From JABFSS01 sp964449445 (GTDB lineage: Bacteria; Patescibacteriota; Gracilibacteria; Peribacterales; Peribacteraceae): a stretch of DNA of 51,199 nucleotides. Of the stretch, positions 25,531 to 33,609 are shown in pieces. Both the position numbers and the translations under genes were made by a program. Numbering within the stretch: the stretch's first letter is position 1; every line of letters begins with the position of its first letter. The stretch is from the NCBI GenBank assembly GCA_964449445.1, contig CAYUZT010000010.1, forward strand, positions 1 to 51,199, read 5' to 3'. The notes under the pieces were generated by a model. The model had not been told where the DNA came from, did not search any database, and saw only the letters and a program-made list of their open reading frames with translations.

Positions 25531-26757
25531 ATGCTTCTTTCCGACATGTTCCACTCGGCGTTCAAAGGAGTCTCGAGCAACGTCTCACGCTCATTTCTCA
25601 CGATGCTCGGGATCATCATCGGCGTGGGCTCGGTTGTGCTGATGAGCGCCATCGGTGCGAGCATGAAGGGTGTGATCGTCGGCCAGATCAGTAGTCTCGG
25701 CGCCCAAAGCATGGTGATTTTTCCGGGAAAAGAGGAAGGCGGCGGCGGGCAGGTGATGGCGGGGTTCGATAGCCTCACGTTCGATGATCTCGACGCACTC
25801 GAGAAACTCGATTCCATCAATACCGTCGCGCCGATTGTTTTCCTCCAAGGCACCGCAAGCTACGGCAGAGATGAGGCGTCGCCGCAGGTACTTGGCGTCA
25901 CGCCCGAGCACTTCATCACACAAGTCACAGAAGCGGAAAGCGGACGTCTGATCGATCAATCCGATATCGAGGGTGCCTCCGCAGTCGCCGTGCTCGCGCC
26001 CGACGCTGCGGAGAAGCTCTTCGGGCAAATGGATCCCATCGGAAAACGTGTGAAGATCGGCAATAACCATTTCACGGTCATCGGCATCACGAAGGCGCTC
26101 GGAACGCAATTTTTCCAGAACGCCGATGATCGCATCTACGTGCCATTCTCCACCGCACGGCAAATCAGCGGACAGAAATACTTGAACCAAGTGACGATGC
26201 TTGCGACGGATGGCTTCGACATCGCGATTGCCGATGTCAAATACCTGCTGCGCAAGCGACATGGAATAGAGAATCCCGATGAAGAGCAGAAGAAGGATGA
26301 CTTCATCGTGCATACGTCGGAGGAAGCCGGTGCGATTCTCGCAGGTGTCTCACTAGGGCTGACGTTCTTCATCACGACCATTGCGGCGATCAGCCTCCTC
26401 GTTGGAGGCATTGGCATCATGAATATCATGCTCGTGTCTGTGACAGAACGGACGCGGGAGATCGGGCTTCGCAAAGCCGTGGGAGCCAAGAGTCGCGACA
26501 TCTTGCTGCAGTTCCTGACAGAATCTGTACTCCTCACGGTCATCGGCGGGCTCATCGGTATGGTTTTTGGACTCGGTTTGGCGTTCGTCATTTCCGTTTT
26601 CGTCAAAAGTATTCTCTCCACCTACGCGTTTGCGGTCTCGATTCCCTCGGTCACCGTCGCCTTCATGATGGCTGCGTTCACGGGACTCCTGTTTGGCATT
26701 TCGCCGGCGCGGAAGGCGGCGGGGCTTCACCCGATTGAAGCGCTTCGCTATGAATGA
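25531..26757 (+). CDS. MacB/FtsX-type ABC permease, first copy
   Basis: Four-helix permease of the mechanotransmission (MacB) class. TM1 (FLTMLGIIIGVGSVVLMSAIG, ~residues 24-44) is followed by a ~230-residue extracytoplasmic domain, then three C-terminal helices with the coupling segment TREIGLRKAVGAK (~304-316) and the ending SPARKAAGLHPIEALRYE. 408 aa. It pairs with the second permease, which has the same layout. Confidence 0.93.
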   Translation: MLLSDMFHSAFKGVSSNVSRSFLTMLGIIIGVGSVVLMSAIGASMKGVIVGQISSLGAQSMVIFPGKEEGGGGQVMAGFDSLTFDDLDALEKLDSINTVAPIVFLQGTASYGRDEASPQVLGVTPEHFITQVTEAESGRLIDQSDIEGASAVAVLAPDAAEKLFGQMDPIGKRVKIGNNHFTVIGITKALGTQFFQNADDRIYVPFSTARQISGQKYLNQVTMLATDGFDIAIADVKYLLRKRHGIENPDEEQKKDDFIVHTSEEAGAILAGVSLGLTFFITTIAAISLLVGGIGIMNIMLVSVTERTREIGLRKAVGAKSRDILLQFLTESVLLTVIGGLIGMVFGLGLAFVISVFVKSILSTYAFAVSIPSVTVAFMMAAFTGLLFGISPARKAAGLHPIEALRYE

Positions 26758-26760
26758 TGT

Positions 26761-26812
26761 ACAGACGCAAAATTTTGCGTCTCAACGCAGCAAAATTTTG
26801 CGTCTCTACGCA
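26761..26812. repeat. AGACGCAAAATTTTGCGTCT palindromes
   Basis: A perfect 20-nt palindrome (26763-26782) is followed 3 nt later by a second, nearly complete copy (CGCAGCAAAATTTTGCGTCT). It lies between the two permease genes, right after the first stop codon. Elements of this kind are dispersed in several bacterial genomes. Confidence 0.85.
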
Positions 26813-26843
26813 CCACCCGCCGCCTTCTGCGCCTCCACCTCCT

Positions 26844-28058
26844 ATGCTCATCCACGATCTCCTCACCACCTCGGCCAAGGGCATCACGGTCAATAAAACC
26901 CGCACGTCACTCACGATGCTCGGCATCATCATTGGCGTCGCGTCGGTCGTGCTGATGGTGAGCCTGGGCCGCAGTTTTCAGAATTACATTCTGGAGCAGA
27001 TCGCGACAATCGGCACGGATACTCTGGATATCATTCCGACAGGTTTCCAGAAATTCGGCGGAAACCTGGAAAGTCTGCAGTACGATGATTTCGTCGCGAT
27101 ACGCAATCTTTCGACTGTGGATCGCGCAACGCCGGTCACGATCATCGGCAAGCCTGTGTCGTACGGCAAAGAGGAAATCTCGCCGATGGTGATCGGCGCA
27201 TACAGGGAATTTTCGCAGAATTACGGCATGATCGTCGGTGACGGAAGAATGCTGGAACAAAATGACGAGGATGGGGCCAAATCGGTCGCCGTCATCGGAT
27301 CGAAAACGGCAGAAGATCTGTTTGGGAATGTGAATCCGGTCAACAAAAAAATTACGGTCGGCGAGACGCCGTTCACGGTCATTGGTGTGCTGGAATCCAA
27401 AGGCTCGGCGCTCCTGCAACAAATGGATTCCGTGGTGTTGGTTCCCTTCAGCACGGCCCGCGCGGTCACAGGCCAGAAACACCTGAGCTTCATCACGCTC
27501 AAGACGAAAGGGGATGCGGAGCTTGCGAAAGACGACATCACCCTGCTCCTGCGCGAACGGCATTCGATCGAGAATCCTCAGAATGACCCGGACAAAGATG
27601 ACTTCATCGCTCGCAGTGCGGAGCAAGTGACCGCCATCGTGAGCTCGGTCACCATGGGCCTCACGGTGTTCCTTTCGCTCGTTGCAGGCATCTCGCTGCT
27701 TGTGGGCGGCATCGGCATCATGAACATCATGCTCGTCTCCGTAACAGAACGGACGCGGGAGATCGGGCTTCGCAAAGCCGTGGGGGCCAAGCGGCGCGAC
27801 ATCCTGTGGCAATTTCTCCTGGAAGCCGTGACACTCACGCTCGCTGGAGGGGTCGTTGGTATCGTGATCGGCACGGCGTTTGGCTGGTTCCTGGCACAAA
27901 TCGCCGATAAATTCCTGGGGCAGTTCACCTTCATCGTCTCGTTCTGGTCCATTGCCCTGGCAGTTCTGATGGCGGTGGGAACAGGACTGCTCTTCGGCAT
28001 CTATCCGGCACGGAGAGCGGCGGCGTTGAGTCCGATGGAGGCCCTCCGCTATGAATAA
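26844..28058 (+). CDS. MacB/FtsX-type ABC permease, second copy
   Basis: Same architecture as the preceding permease: TM1 (LTMLGIIIGVASVVLMVSLG), a large outer domain, and three C-terminal helices ending in YPARRAAALSPMEALRYE. 404 aa from the ATG before LIHDLLTTSAKG. Thirty further in-frame codons upstream come from the palindromic repeat and are not protein-like (Pro-rich), so they are excluded. About 45 nt around 27746 are almost identical to 26442 in the first copy, which suggests conversion between the genes. Confidence 0.92.
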   Translation: MLIHDLLTTSAKGITVNKTRTSLTMLGIIIGVASVVLMVSLGRSFQNYILEQIATIGTDTLDIIPTGFQKFGGNLESLQYDDFVAIRNLSTVDRATPVTIIGKPVSYGKEEISPMVIGAYREFSQNYGMIVGDGRMLEQNDEDGAKSVAVIGSKTAEDLFGNVNPVNKKITVGETPFTVIGVLESKGSALLQQMDSVVLVPFSTARAVTGQKHLSFITLKTKGDAELAKDDITLLLRERHSIENPQNDPDKDDFIARSAEQVTAIVSSVTMGLTVFLSLVAGISLLVGGIGIMNIMLVSVTERTREIGLRKAVGAKRRDILWQFLLEAVTLTLAGGVVGIVIGTAFGWFLAQIADKFLGQFTFIVSFWSIALAVLMAVGTGLLFGIYPARRAAALSPMEALRYE

Positions 28059-28118
28059 AGTACGGCCGACACCCCGCATGATGTCAAGGGTGAGAGGAGA
28101 GCGGTAGTATAATCACAT

Positions 28119-28146
28119 TTGACAAAAAATAAATAAGTTTTATATT
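28119..28146 (+). promoter_or_regulatory. Sigma-70 promoter of the zincin-like gene
   Basis: TTGACA (28119-28124), 16-nt AT-only-like spacer, TATATT (28141-28146), ATG at 28154. A second -10-like TATAAT lies at 28108-28113. The whole gap is AT-rich against its GC-richer neighbours. Confidence 0.8.
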
Positions 28147-28153
28147 ATTTTCA

Positions 28154-29089
28154 ATGCACGACCGTGAACGCTCCAGACTCATCGGATATTGCGAAGAACT
28201 TCCGAGGAAAGGCATTGGAATATCCGAGCCATCAGAAGAGTTGTATGGATTCCTATCACCTCTCGAAAAGCGCGTTGCTGTCACATTCAGACAAGTGAGA
28301 AAAGAATTGCATCGCTGTATCGTTCAACATGATCGTGTAATGGCAAAACGAAATTTTGATATCACTATGAGCAGTATTACTCATGGAAACATACAGATGA
28401 CGTTTTCAAGGGGTCCACATCATTTTCACGTTCATTCTCTGCTCTCGAAAGGCATCCGGATTGAAGATGATTCCAGAAATTATTTTTCACCGAGTGAAGA
28501 AGTTGTGGGTATCAATACTCGCAAGAAAAAAAGCGCGCTCTTTCCCTATGTTGTTTTTCATGAAGTGGATCATGCGCGCATCGGCACACCTTCTGCCCGT
28601 TCAGCCATTCGAGAAGCTTGTCGTGCTGTGTCACTTTCTGCTGCAGCTTCAGATGCCTCTACCCAAACATGTGCTCAACCACTAGCGAATCTTCGTCAAA
28701 GTATTGAGTCGCTTGGTCTCATCGATGATATAAGTAAAGAAAGCAGCACGGTCATGTTGCGCATGCTCGATGGATCGATCAGTGATTCAAAACTTGCAGT
28801 TGAACAATGGCGTATTGCGGGAAGCAGAGAACGACGTGCATGGCAATTTGCACAGACTCAGGCACATTCACTAGAAAAGAGTCATGGGTTCGATTTTGGA
28901 GTTCCACAGGAACTGCTCGAGTCACAAGCACATGCGTGTCTGGGAACGTACTGCGCCGGGCACGCACTTTCGCTGCTCTGTGACGGTGGCATTGAAGCAT
29001 TGCGCCAGTACTCTTCGCCTTTTCTGGCATATGAAGAAATGCCAATTGAACTAAAGAATGCAATCGAAAGCGCGAAGAAAGCAGCGTGA
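28154..29089 (+). CDS. Putative zincin metalloprotein with HEVDH motif
   Basis: No family recognised overall. FHEVDHARIG near residue 137 matches the HExxH zinc-binding/catalytic motif of zincin proteases and is preceded by a beta-strand-like FPYVVF, as usual for zincins. A third ligand cannot be assigned. No signal peptide or membrane segment; 311 aa, with a helical C-terminal half. AT-richer than its neighbours, with a strong promoter 7 nt from the ATG. Function unknown; an ImmA/IrrE-like intracellular peptidase is one possibility. Confidence 0.6.
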   Translation: MHDRERSRLIGYCEELPRKGIGISEPSEELYGFLSPLEKRVAVTFRQVRKELHRCIVQHDRVMAKRNFDITMSSITHGNIQMTFSRGPHHFHVHSLLSKGIRIEDDSRNYFSPSEEVVGINTRKKKSALFPYVVFHEVDHARIGTPSARSAIREACRAVSLSAAASDASTQTCAQPLANLRQSIESLGLIDDISKESSTVMLRMLDGSISDSKLAVEQWRIAGSRERRAWQFAQTQAHSLEKSHGFDFGVPQELLESQAHACLGTYCAGHALSLLCDGGIEALRQYSSPFLAYEEMPIELKNAIESAKKAA

Positions 29090-29247
29090 GGAAAATAATT
29101 TCCAATGAAATTCTGGTGATGGCGACATGCGCCTCTATTTTGGACCGTTTTATCACCCCTAAGGCCGCCCAGTTCATGAATGGATTTCACGCGATGGAAT
29201 GATTCGTACACATGTAGGATGTCCGCTAGAGTGTCCGTTAACATCGC

Positions 29248-30570
29248 ATGACGCTCGCTCATCAGAAATCGGACGGCAAGGCCCCTCACCCAGCCCTCTC
29301 CCGCGGGGAGAGGGGAATAAGGAAAAGTTTTTTTCAGAAGCTCGGCCCCGGCTTCATCACCGGCGCGTCCGACGATGACCCCAGCGGTATTGCGACCTAC
29401 GCACAGACCGGTGCGATTTTCGGCTACATGCAGCTGTGGCTCGCGCTCTTCACGCTGCCCTTTATGATCGCGGTACAAGAGATGTGCGGGAGGATCGGGC
29501 TCGTGTCGGGGAAGGGGATTGCGGGCGTCATTCGCCACTACTACTCGCGCAAACTCCTCGCAGTCGCAGTCATTCTGCTGCTGATCGCCAATACCGTGAA
29601 CATCGGCGCGGATCTGGGCGCGATGGCTGCTGCAGCGCAGCTCCTCATCGACGTGCCCTTCGCACCACTCGTCCTCATGATGACCGCGCTCACGCTCTTC
29701 CTGGAAATCTTCATCACCTACAAAACCTATGCGACGTACCTCAAATACCTCACGCTCTCGCTCTTCAGTTACTTCCTTGTCGCATTCGTCGTGCAGCAGG
29801 ATTGGCAGGCTGTGTTCCTCTCCACGTTCTTCCCGACGATTCTCTTCAGCCAGGAGTACCTGATGAACATCGTCGCAGTGCTCGGCACGACCATCTCCCC
29901 CTACCTCTTCTTCTGGCAGGCCGATGAAGAAGTGGAAGAGGAAGTCGCGAGTGGCAAGCTCAAAGCGATGGGGCAGGGGACACCCGCTGTCGAAGACACC
30001 GATATTCGCGCGATGCGGATGGATACCGCGATGGGCATGTTTTTCAGCAATGCCGTCACGTTCTTCATCATTATGACGACAGCATCAACATTGCATCGAA
30101 ATGGCATCACGACGATCAACTCCGCCACCGAGGCTGCCGAGGCGTTGCGGCCGCTGGCCGGAGATTTCGCGTTCTTCCTCTTCGCGCTTGGGATCATCGG
30201 CACTGGCCTGCTCGCAGTTCCGGTTCTTGCGGGTTCCGCGTCGTACGCGGTCTCCGAAGCATTCAAGTGGCGCGAGGGCCTCTACCTGAAAGTCCAAAAA
30301 GCGCACGGCTTCTACGGCGTCATCACCATCGCAACCCTGATCGGCTTGCTTGTGAACTTCACGCCCGTCAGTCCCTTCGCGATGCTCTACTACACCGCTG
30401 TTCTCAACGGCATCATTGCGCCGCCGCTTATGATCATGATCCTTTTGATCTCCAATAATCGGAAGATCATGGGGCAGCGAACGAATTCGCGGTTGAGCAA
30501 TGTCCTGGGAGTCATCATCACGGGGGTCATGGGAGTGGCAGGAATTGCGGTATTGATTACACTCATCTGA
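29248..30570 (+). CDS. Nramp-family divalent metal transporter, non-canonical motifs
   Basis: Integral membrane protein of about 11 helices, 440 aa. TM1 carries DDDPSGIATYAQTGA where canonical MntH/Nramp have DPGN. TM6 carries GTTISPYLFFWQAD, where canonical members have a metal-selecting Met in MPH. These changes are typical of Nramp-like groups whose substrate may differ (for example Mg2+ rather than Mn2+/Fe2+); the substrate is therefore uncertain. Residues 12-24 are encoded by a CCCTCTCCC/GGGGAGAGGG palindrome, so the N-terminus is repeat-derived. Alternative start: homology begins near FFQKLGPGFITG (residue ~28). Confidence 0.88.
   Translation: MTLAHQKSDGKAPHPALSRGERGIRKSFFQKLGPGFITGASDDDPSGIATYAQTGAIFGYMQLWLALFTLPFMIAVQEMCGRIGLVSGKGIAGVIRHYYSRKLLAVAVILLLIANTVNIGADLGAMAAAAQLLIDVPFAPLVLMMTALTLFLEIFITYKTYATYLKYLTLSLFSYFLVAFVVQQDWQAVFLSTFFPTILFSQEYLMNIVAVLGTTISPYLFFWQADEEVEEEVASGKLKAMGQGTPAVEDTDIRAMRMDTAMGMFFSNAVTFFIIMTTASTLHRNGITTINSATEAAEALRPLAGDFAFFLFALGIIGTGLLAVPVLAGSASYAVSEAFKWREGLYLKVQKAHGFYGVITIATLIGLLVNFTPVSPFAMLYYTAVLNGIIAPPLMIMILLISNNRKIMGQRTNSRLSNVLGVIITGVMGVAGIAVLITLI
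29281..29315. repeat. CCCTCTCCC-type palindrome at the start of the Nramp gene
   Basis: CCCTCACCCAGCCCTCTCCCGCGGGGAGAGGGG: a self-complementary stem CCCTCTCCC-GCG-GGGAGAGGG. It is read in frame as KAPHPALSRGERGI. Same family as 14354-14415. Confidence 0.8.
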
Positions 30571-30591
30571 TGGGGGTATTGTGGCCCCTTT

Positions 30592-30909
30592 ATGGAAGAA
30601 TTCCCCCTGCTCCAAAATCAGAAAGCACAAGAGGCGTTCGCCGCGCTTCCGTCTCGCGTGCAGGATATTTTCAGAGAATCGTACAATTATCCGGATACTC
30701 TCAAGAGACGATTAGTGGATGCTGCAAAGGGAGATGAAGAAGTGGCGATGGGATGGATGAAGATCGGGGGTGAATGTATGAATGCCAGATTCGGCTCCAC
30801 AAAGAAGATACAGGTGATGACCGGACTCACGAGAATTCAAGAGCAAGTTAATAAAGCCGCTCAGCGGCGTATTGCCGGTCCTGCTCCGTCCAAGAAGAAG
30901 CGCAGTTAA
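30592..30909 (+). CDS. Small hypothetical protein, 105 aa
   Basis: Not recognised. Basic C-terminus (PAPSKKKRS), no membrane segment, mostly helical. TATTGT sits ~9 nt before the ATG, consistent with the leaderless pattern seen across the window. It lies 21 nt downstream of the Nramp gene on the same strand. The lysine-rich tail may bind nucleic acid, but that is a guess. Confidence 0.6.
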   Translation: MEEFPLLQNQKAQEAFAALPSRVQDIFRESYNYPDTLKRRLVDAAKGDEEVAMGWMKIGGECMNARFGSTKKIQVMTGLTRIQEQVNKAAQRRIAGPAPSKKKRS

Positions 30910-30988
30910 TCACAGTTCGGATTGAGAAACTCCATATCACACCATACAATCTCCAGGATGTTCTTTTCGCAAGAATCGTGGGTCGGCC

Positions 30989-31016
30989 CGCCTTCGCTCT
31001 AGAGCTTCGGCGGGCG
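30989..31016. repeat. GCCCGCC...GGCGGGC palindrome
   Basis: CCCGCCTTCGCTCTAGAGCTTCGGCGGG is a near-perfect palindrome in the gap before tRNA-Tyr. Similar in design to the in-frame palindrome at 43579-43610. Confidence 0.7.
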
Positions 31017-31065
31017 AGTAGCTCACCTGCTACACTTTCACGCACGTTCATTGAAAGTAATTCTT

Positions 31066-31152
31066 GGGTCGGTACCGAAGTGGTCAAACGGGGCAGACTG
31101 TAAATCTGCTGGCTTTACGCCTTCGCTGGTTCGAGCCCAGCCCGGCCCACCA
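31066..31152 (+). tRNA. tRNA-Tyr (GTA)
   Basis: Complete class II tRNA with encoded CCA. The acceptor GGGTCGG pairs with CCGGCCC, then discriminator A and CCA. The anticodon stem GCAGA/TCTGC closes loop CTGTAAA, giving anticodon GTA (31100-31102). A long variable arm is present, and the T-arm is GCTGG-TTCGAGC-CCAGC. Confidence 0.97.
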
Positions 31153-31171
31153 TAATCAACATCGACAAAAC

Positions 31172-31200
31172 TTGACTTCAAAAATATCTCTGCGCACAAT
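31172..31200 (+). promoter_or_regulatory. Promoter of the SDR gene
   Basis: TTGACT (31172-31177), 17 nt, CACAAT (31195-31200), ATG at 31212, 11 nt beyond. Located just downstream of tRNA-Tyr. Confidence 0.55.
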
Positions 31201-31211
31201 CACTCCCTTTT

Positions 31212-31997
31212 ATGAACAGAAAGTCCATCCTCATTACCGGTGCCGCTGGAGCGTTGGGCAGTGCATGGGCACGGTCGTTACGCTCCACTCTTCCCGATAG
31301 CGAACTCCATCTTGCAGATATCAATGAAGACAAACTAAAGCAAATAGCTCGTGAAACAGGAGCAATTCGACTAATTGTAGGAGACATTTTTGAGGCCGAT
31401 TCCCTGGCGCAGAATGAGGTAACGCTTTCAAATGAAGATGTCGTCATTTGGAATGCGGCCCTGAATCTTGATGAATCTGAACCGGCATCTGAGCGGCTTA
31501 CCTCACGAAATCGACAGAATGTTGCATTGCAGCATCGCTTGCATTCTCTTGTGCACGGAACGCGTCAGAAATTACTCATTCTCGTGAATTCCGTTGTCAC
31601 CAAGTTTGGGAAAAATCCAAAAACGAGTGGTTTTCTTGCTGCCGCTGCAGCAGAGAAAAACTGGCACTACGGAGCGATGAAAGTAGAACAGTCCGACATG
31701 GTAGAATTGCATGACCTCGCACTAAAAATCGCAGGTGTGCAGAATTCCATTTTGTATCCTGGATCGTTCAAAAGTTCTTTTACAAAAGTTGAGCAGGCAC
31801 TAGGTCTTGCAAATGCACTCGGAAAAAAGATGAAGGGCTATGAAGAAAGAGAGGATTGGAAACAGCCCAGAGCCTTCGAGTCACGAGAAATCACCGATGC
31901 TGTCGCAAAACTCGTTTATCACTGGAATCAGCACGGCACAGTTCCAGAGAAAGCGAAAAAATGGGTCATGCTCAATGATGAGGACTTGAAACTTTGA
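31212..31997 (+). CDS. Short-chain dehydrogenase/reductase
   Basis: NAD(P)-dependent oxidoreductase with a Rossmann fold: ILITGAAGALGSAWA at residues 6-20 holds the GxxGxxG motif, VIWNAALNLD (~78) stands for the NAG motif, and YGAMK (~154) is the YxxxK catalytic pair. 261 aa, a normal length for a classical SDR. Substrate unknown. It has its own promoter and stands alone, convergent with the Hcp-like gene 4 nt away. Confidence 0.82.
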   Translation: MNRKSILITGAAGALGSAWARSLRSTLPDSELHLADINEDKLKQIARETGAIRLIVGDIFEADSLAQNEVTLSNEDVVIWNAALNLDESEPASERLTSRNRQNVALQHRLHSLVHGTRQKLLILVNSVVTKFGKNPKTSGFLAAAAAEKNWHYGAMKVEQSDMVELHDLALKIAGVQNSILYPGSFKSSFTKVEQALGLANALGKKMKGYEEREDWKQPRAFESREITDAVAKLVYHWNQHGTVPEKAKKWVMLNDEDLKL

Positions 31998-32001
31998 GGT
32001 C

Positions 32002-32571
32002 TCACCGCGCATCCCACCCTGCCTTCACGGCCGGTCCCAATCCTCCCGTATTGAGCTGCGCGCGGTATTCGACGTCGATCTTGGGCGAGGTGAAATCGAG
32101 GGTCACCTTGGGGCGCGGGTTGCCGGCGGTGTCTTCGATACTGAAGGCGGTGATGAACGCATCGCTCAAGGTCCACTTCACGTAATCCTGGCCCAGCTGA
32201 TTGCGCACGGCCAGCGTCACTTTGGCGATCCGCTCCCGCGCCGCGGTCTTCCGCATCAGGATGGGCATCGCTTTATCTGCCCACATTGTTACGCGGAACT
32301 CTTTCATCTGCACTTTGGAGGAGCTATCGGTCCCGCGCGTCTGCGACCAGTTGAAGGATTGCAGGACGACATCGCCCGCGTGATCGGCTTCGGCTGCTTC
32401 GCCCTCGACACCATCGATCTTCAGAAAGAGCCTGTCACCGGCTGCCGGCCTGGGCGCATTTTGGGCGGATACATTCGTCCACGATGGAGATCCGGCAGGC
32501 GCCGTCACGAGCAGACCAATCGTTGCCGTGATCAGGAGACTTGCGAAGAGCGACGAGGAGAATCGGTGCAC
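32002..32571 (-). CDS. Secreted Hcp-like protein
   Basis: Residues ~45-180 match the Hcp1 family (tube protein of type VI secretion): LFLKIDGVEGEA...DVVLQSFNWSQTR, then RVTMWADKAMPIL and VTLDFTSPKIDVEY. Unlike T6SS Hcp, this copy has an N-terminal signal/anchor (LFASLLITATIGLLVTAPAG), and no other T6SS gene is visible, so it is likely an exported ring- or tube-forming protein with another job. Last gene of the minus-strand cluster dockerin, cohesin, cupredoxin, Hcp-like; the gap to the previous gene is 39 nt. Confidence 0.78.
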   Translation of the reverse strand: MHRFSSSLFASLLITATIGLLVTAPAGSPSWTNVSAQNAPRPAAGDRLFLKIDGVEGEAAEADHAGDVVLQSFNWSQTRGTDSSSKVQMKEFRVTMWADKAMPILMRKTAARERIAKVTLAVRNQLGQDYVKWTLSDAFITAFSIEDTAGNPRPKVTLDFTSPKIDVEYRAQLNTGGLGPAVKAGWDAR

Positions 32572-32610
32572 GCGTTCACTCTATGTTTCCCGTCGCGCAT
32601 CGTCAACGTT

Positions 32611-33609
32611 TTAGCGCCGCAGCATCTCCGGTTTCATAAAGTACTTCCTCGTCATGCCCCAGAGGACGCCCATGCTCATCAGACACACGGCCCACAGTCC
32701 CGGTCCGGTGTGCGGCTGTTCCAAGGGTTCTGGCGAGAGAGGCGCGTAGGAATCTTGCGATGGCAGAGGTTCCTGATACTGGTTTTGCGGAAGGCCGTAC
32801 ATGTCGAATGTCTGCGGCGGACCGGAGAACGGGTTGGAATCCACTGGTACAGGTGTCGGGGTGACCGGTGGACTCTCTACGGGAGGTGGATTGATAATGA
32901 CAGGTGCTACTGAGGGGCTGGAAGATTGACGGAATTTTGAAACCTTTGTCGTACTGGATTTCGAACTCGTTGTTCCCTGACCCGAGGGAAGGTTGACTCC
33001 GGCCGTGCCGCCAAAAGGCGCATTGCCGGATGCAGACGACGTGCTCACGGCCTGGCCGGAACTGCTCACAATGACGGAGCCGACGAGCGCCTGATCCGTT
33101 GTCGACATCACGAAGTGTTCGCGATCGGGTTCCTGCGGTCCGACGGTAAAGCTCACTCCCGTTCCCGGGAAAATCGCCGGAGTGTTGAGGTAATTGCCGC
33201 TGGCATTCCGAAGTGTCTGCGAGGTCAGAATGTGCGGAATCGACTGTTCATTGATCCACGCGACCGTTTGTCCTGGACGGACGATGGGTGCTTGTGGCTG
33301 AAATCCTCCCGTCGGCGTGATCCGAATTTCGACGACGGGCAGCGCGGCACTGGCGGCGGGTGCTGTGCTCGAACTTCCTCCCACTTGGGCGGTGAATGCT
33401 CCAAAACTGGAGAGTGATTCCCACCCGCCTGCAACGGAGAACCCGATGACGGCAAATGCGAAAATCCCGACAACGGCGGCCGGGAGCCGCGAGGCCGGAG
33501 TAATCGACACGCGCACGGGACCCGTAGACGATCGCGATTGCGCTGCGGCCGAGGCGCCCGATGCGTCATCATCGGACGTGGAATGCCAGTGAGGGTGGAG
33601 ATCCGTCAT
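32611..33609 (-). CDS. Membrane-anchored cupredoxin-like protein with possible sortase signal
   Basis: TM helix at ~45-65 (AAVVGIFAFAVIGFSVAGG), then a cupredoxin-like domain (~90-175: PIVRPGQTVAWINEQSIPHIL...GVSFTVG...GSVIV). The usual C-terminal copper ligands (Cys-x-x-His-x-x-x-x-Met) are replaced by HFVMSTTDQAL, so copper binding is doubtful. A long Ser/Pro-rich stalk follows, then QPHTGPG, a hydrophobic segment (LWAVCLMSMGVLWG) and a basic tail, the layout of an LPxTG-type sorting signal. Its ATG overlaps the cohesin gene's stop by 4 nt. Confidence 0.7.
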   Translation of the reverse strand: MTDLHPHWHSTSDDDASGASAAAQSRSSTGPVRVSITPASRLPAAVVGIFAFAVIGFSVAGGWESLSSFGAFTAQVGGSSSTAPAASAALPVVEIRITPTGGFQPQAPIVRPGQTVAWINEQSIPHILTSQTLRNASGNYLNTPAIFPGTGVSFTVGPQEPDREHFVMSTTDQALVGSVIVSSSGQAVSTSSASGNAPFGGTAGVNLPSGQGTTSSKSSTTKVSKFRQSSSPSVAPVIINPPPVESPPVTPTPVPVDSNPFSGPPQTFDMYGLPQNQYQEPLPSQDSYAPLSPEPLEQPHTGPGLWAVCLMSMGVLWGMTRKYFMKPEMLRR

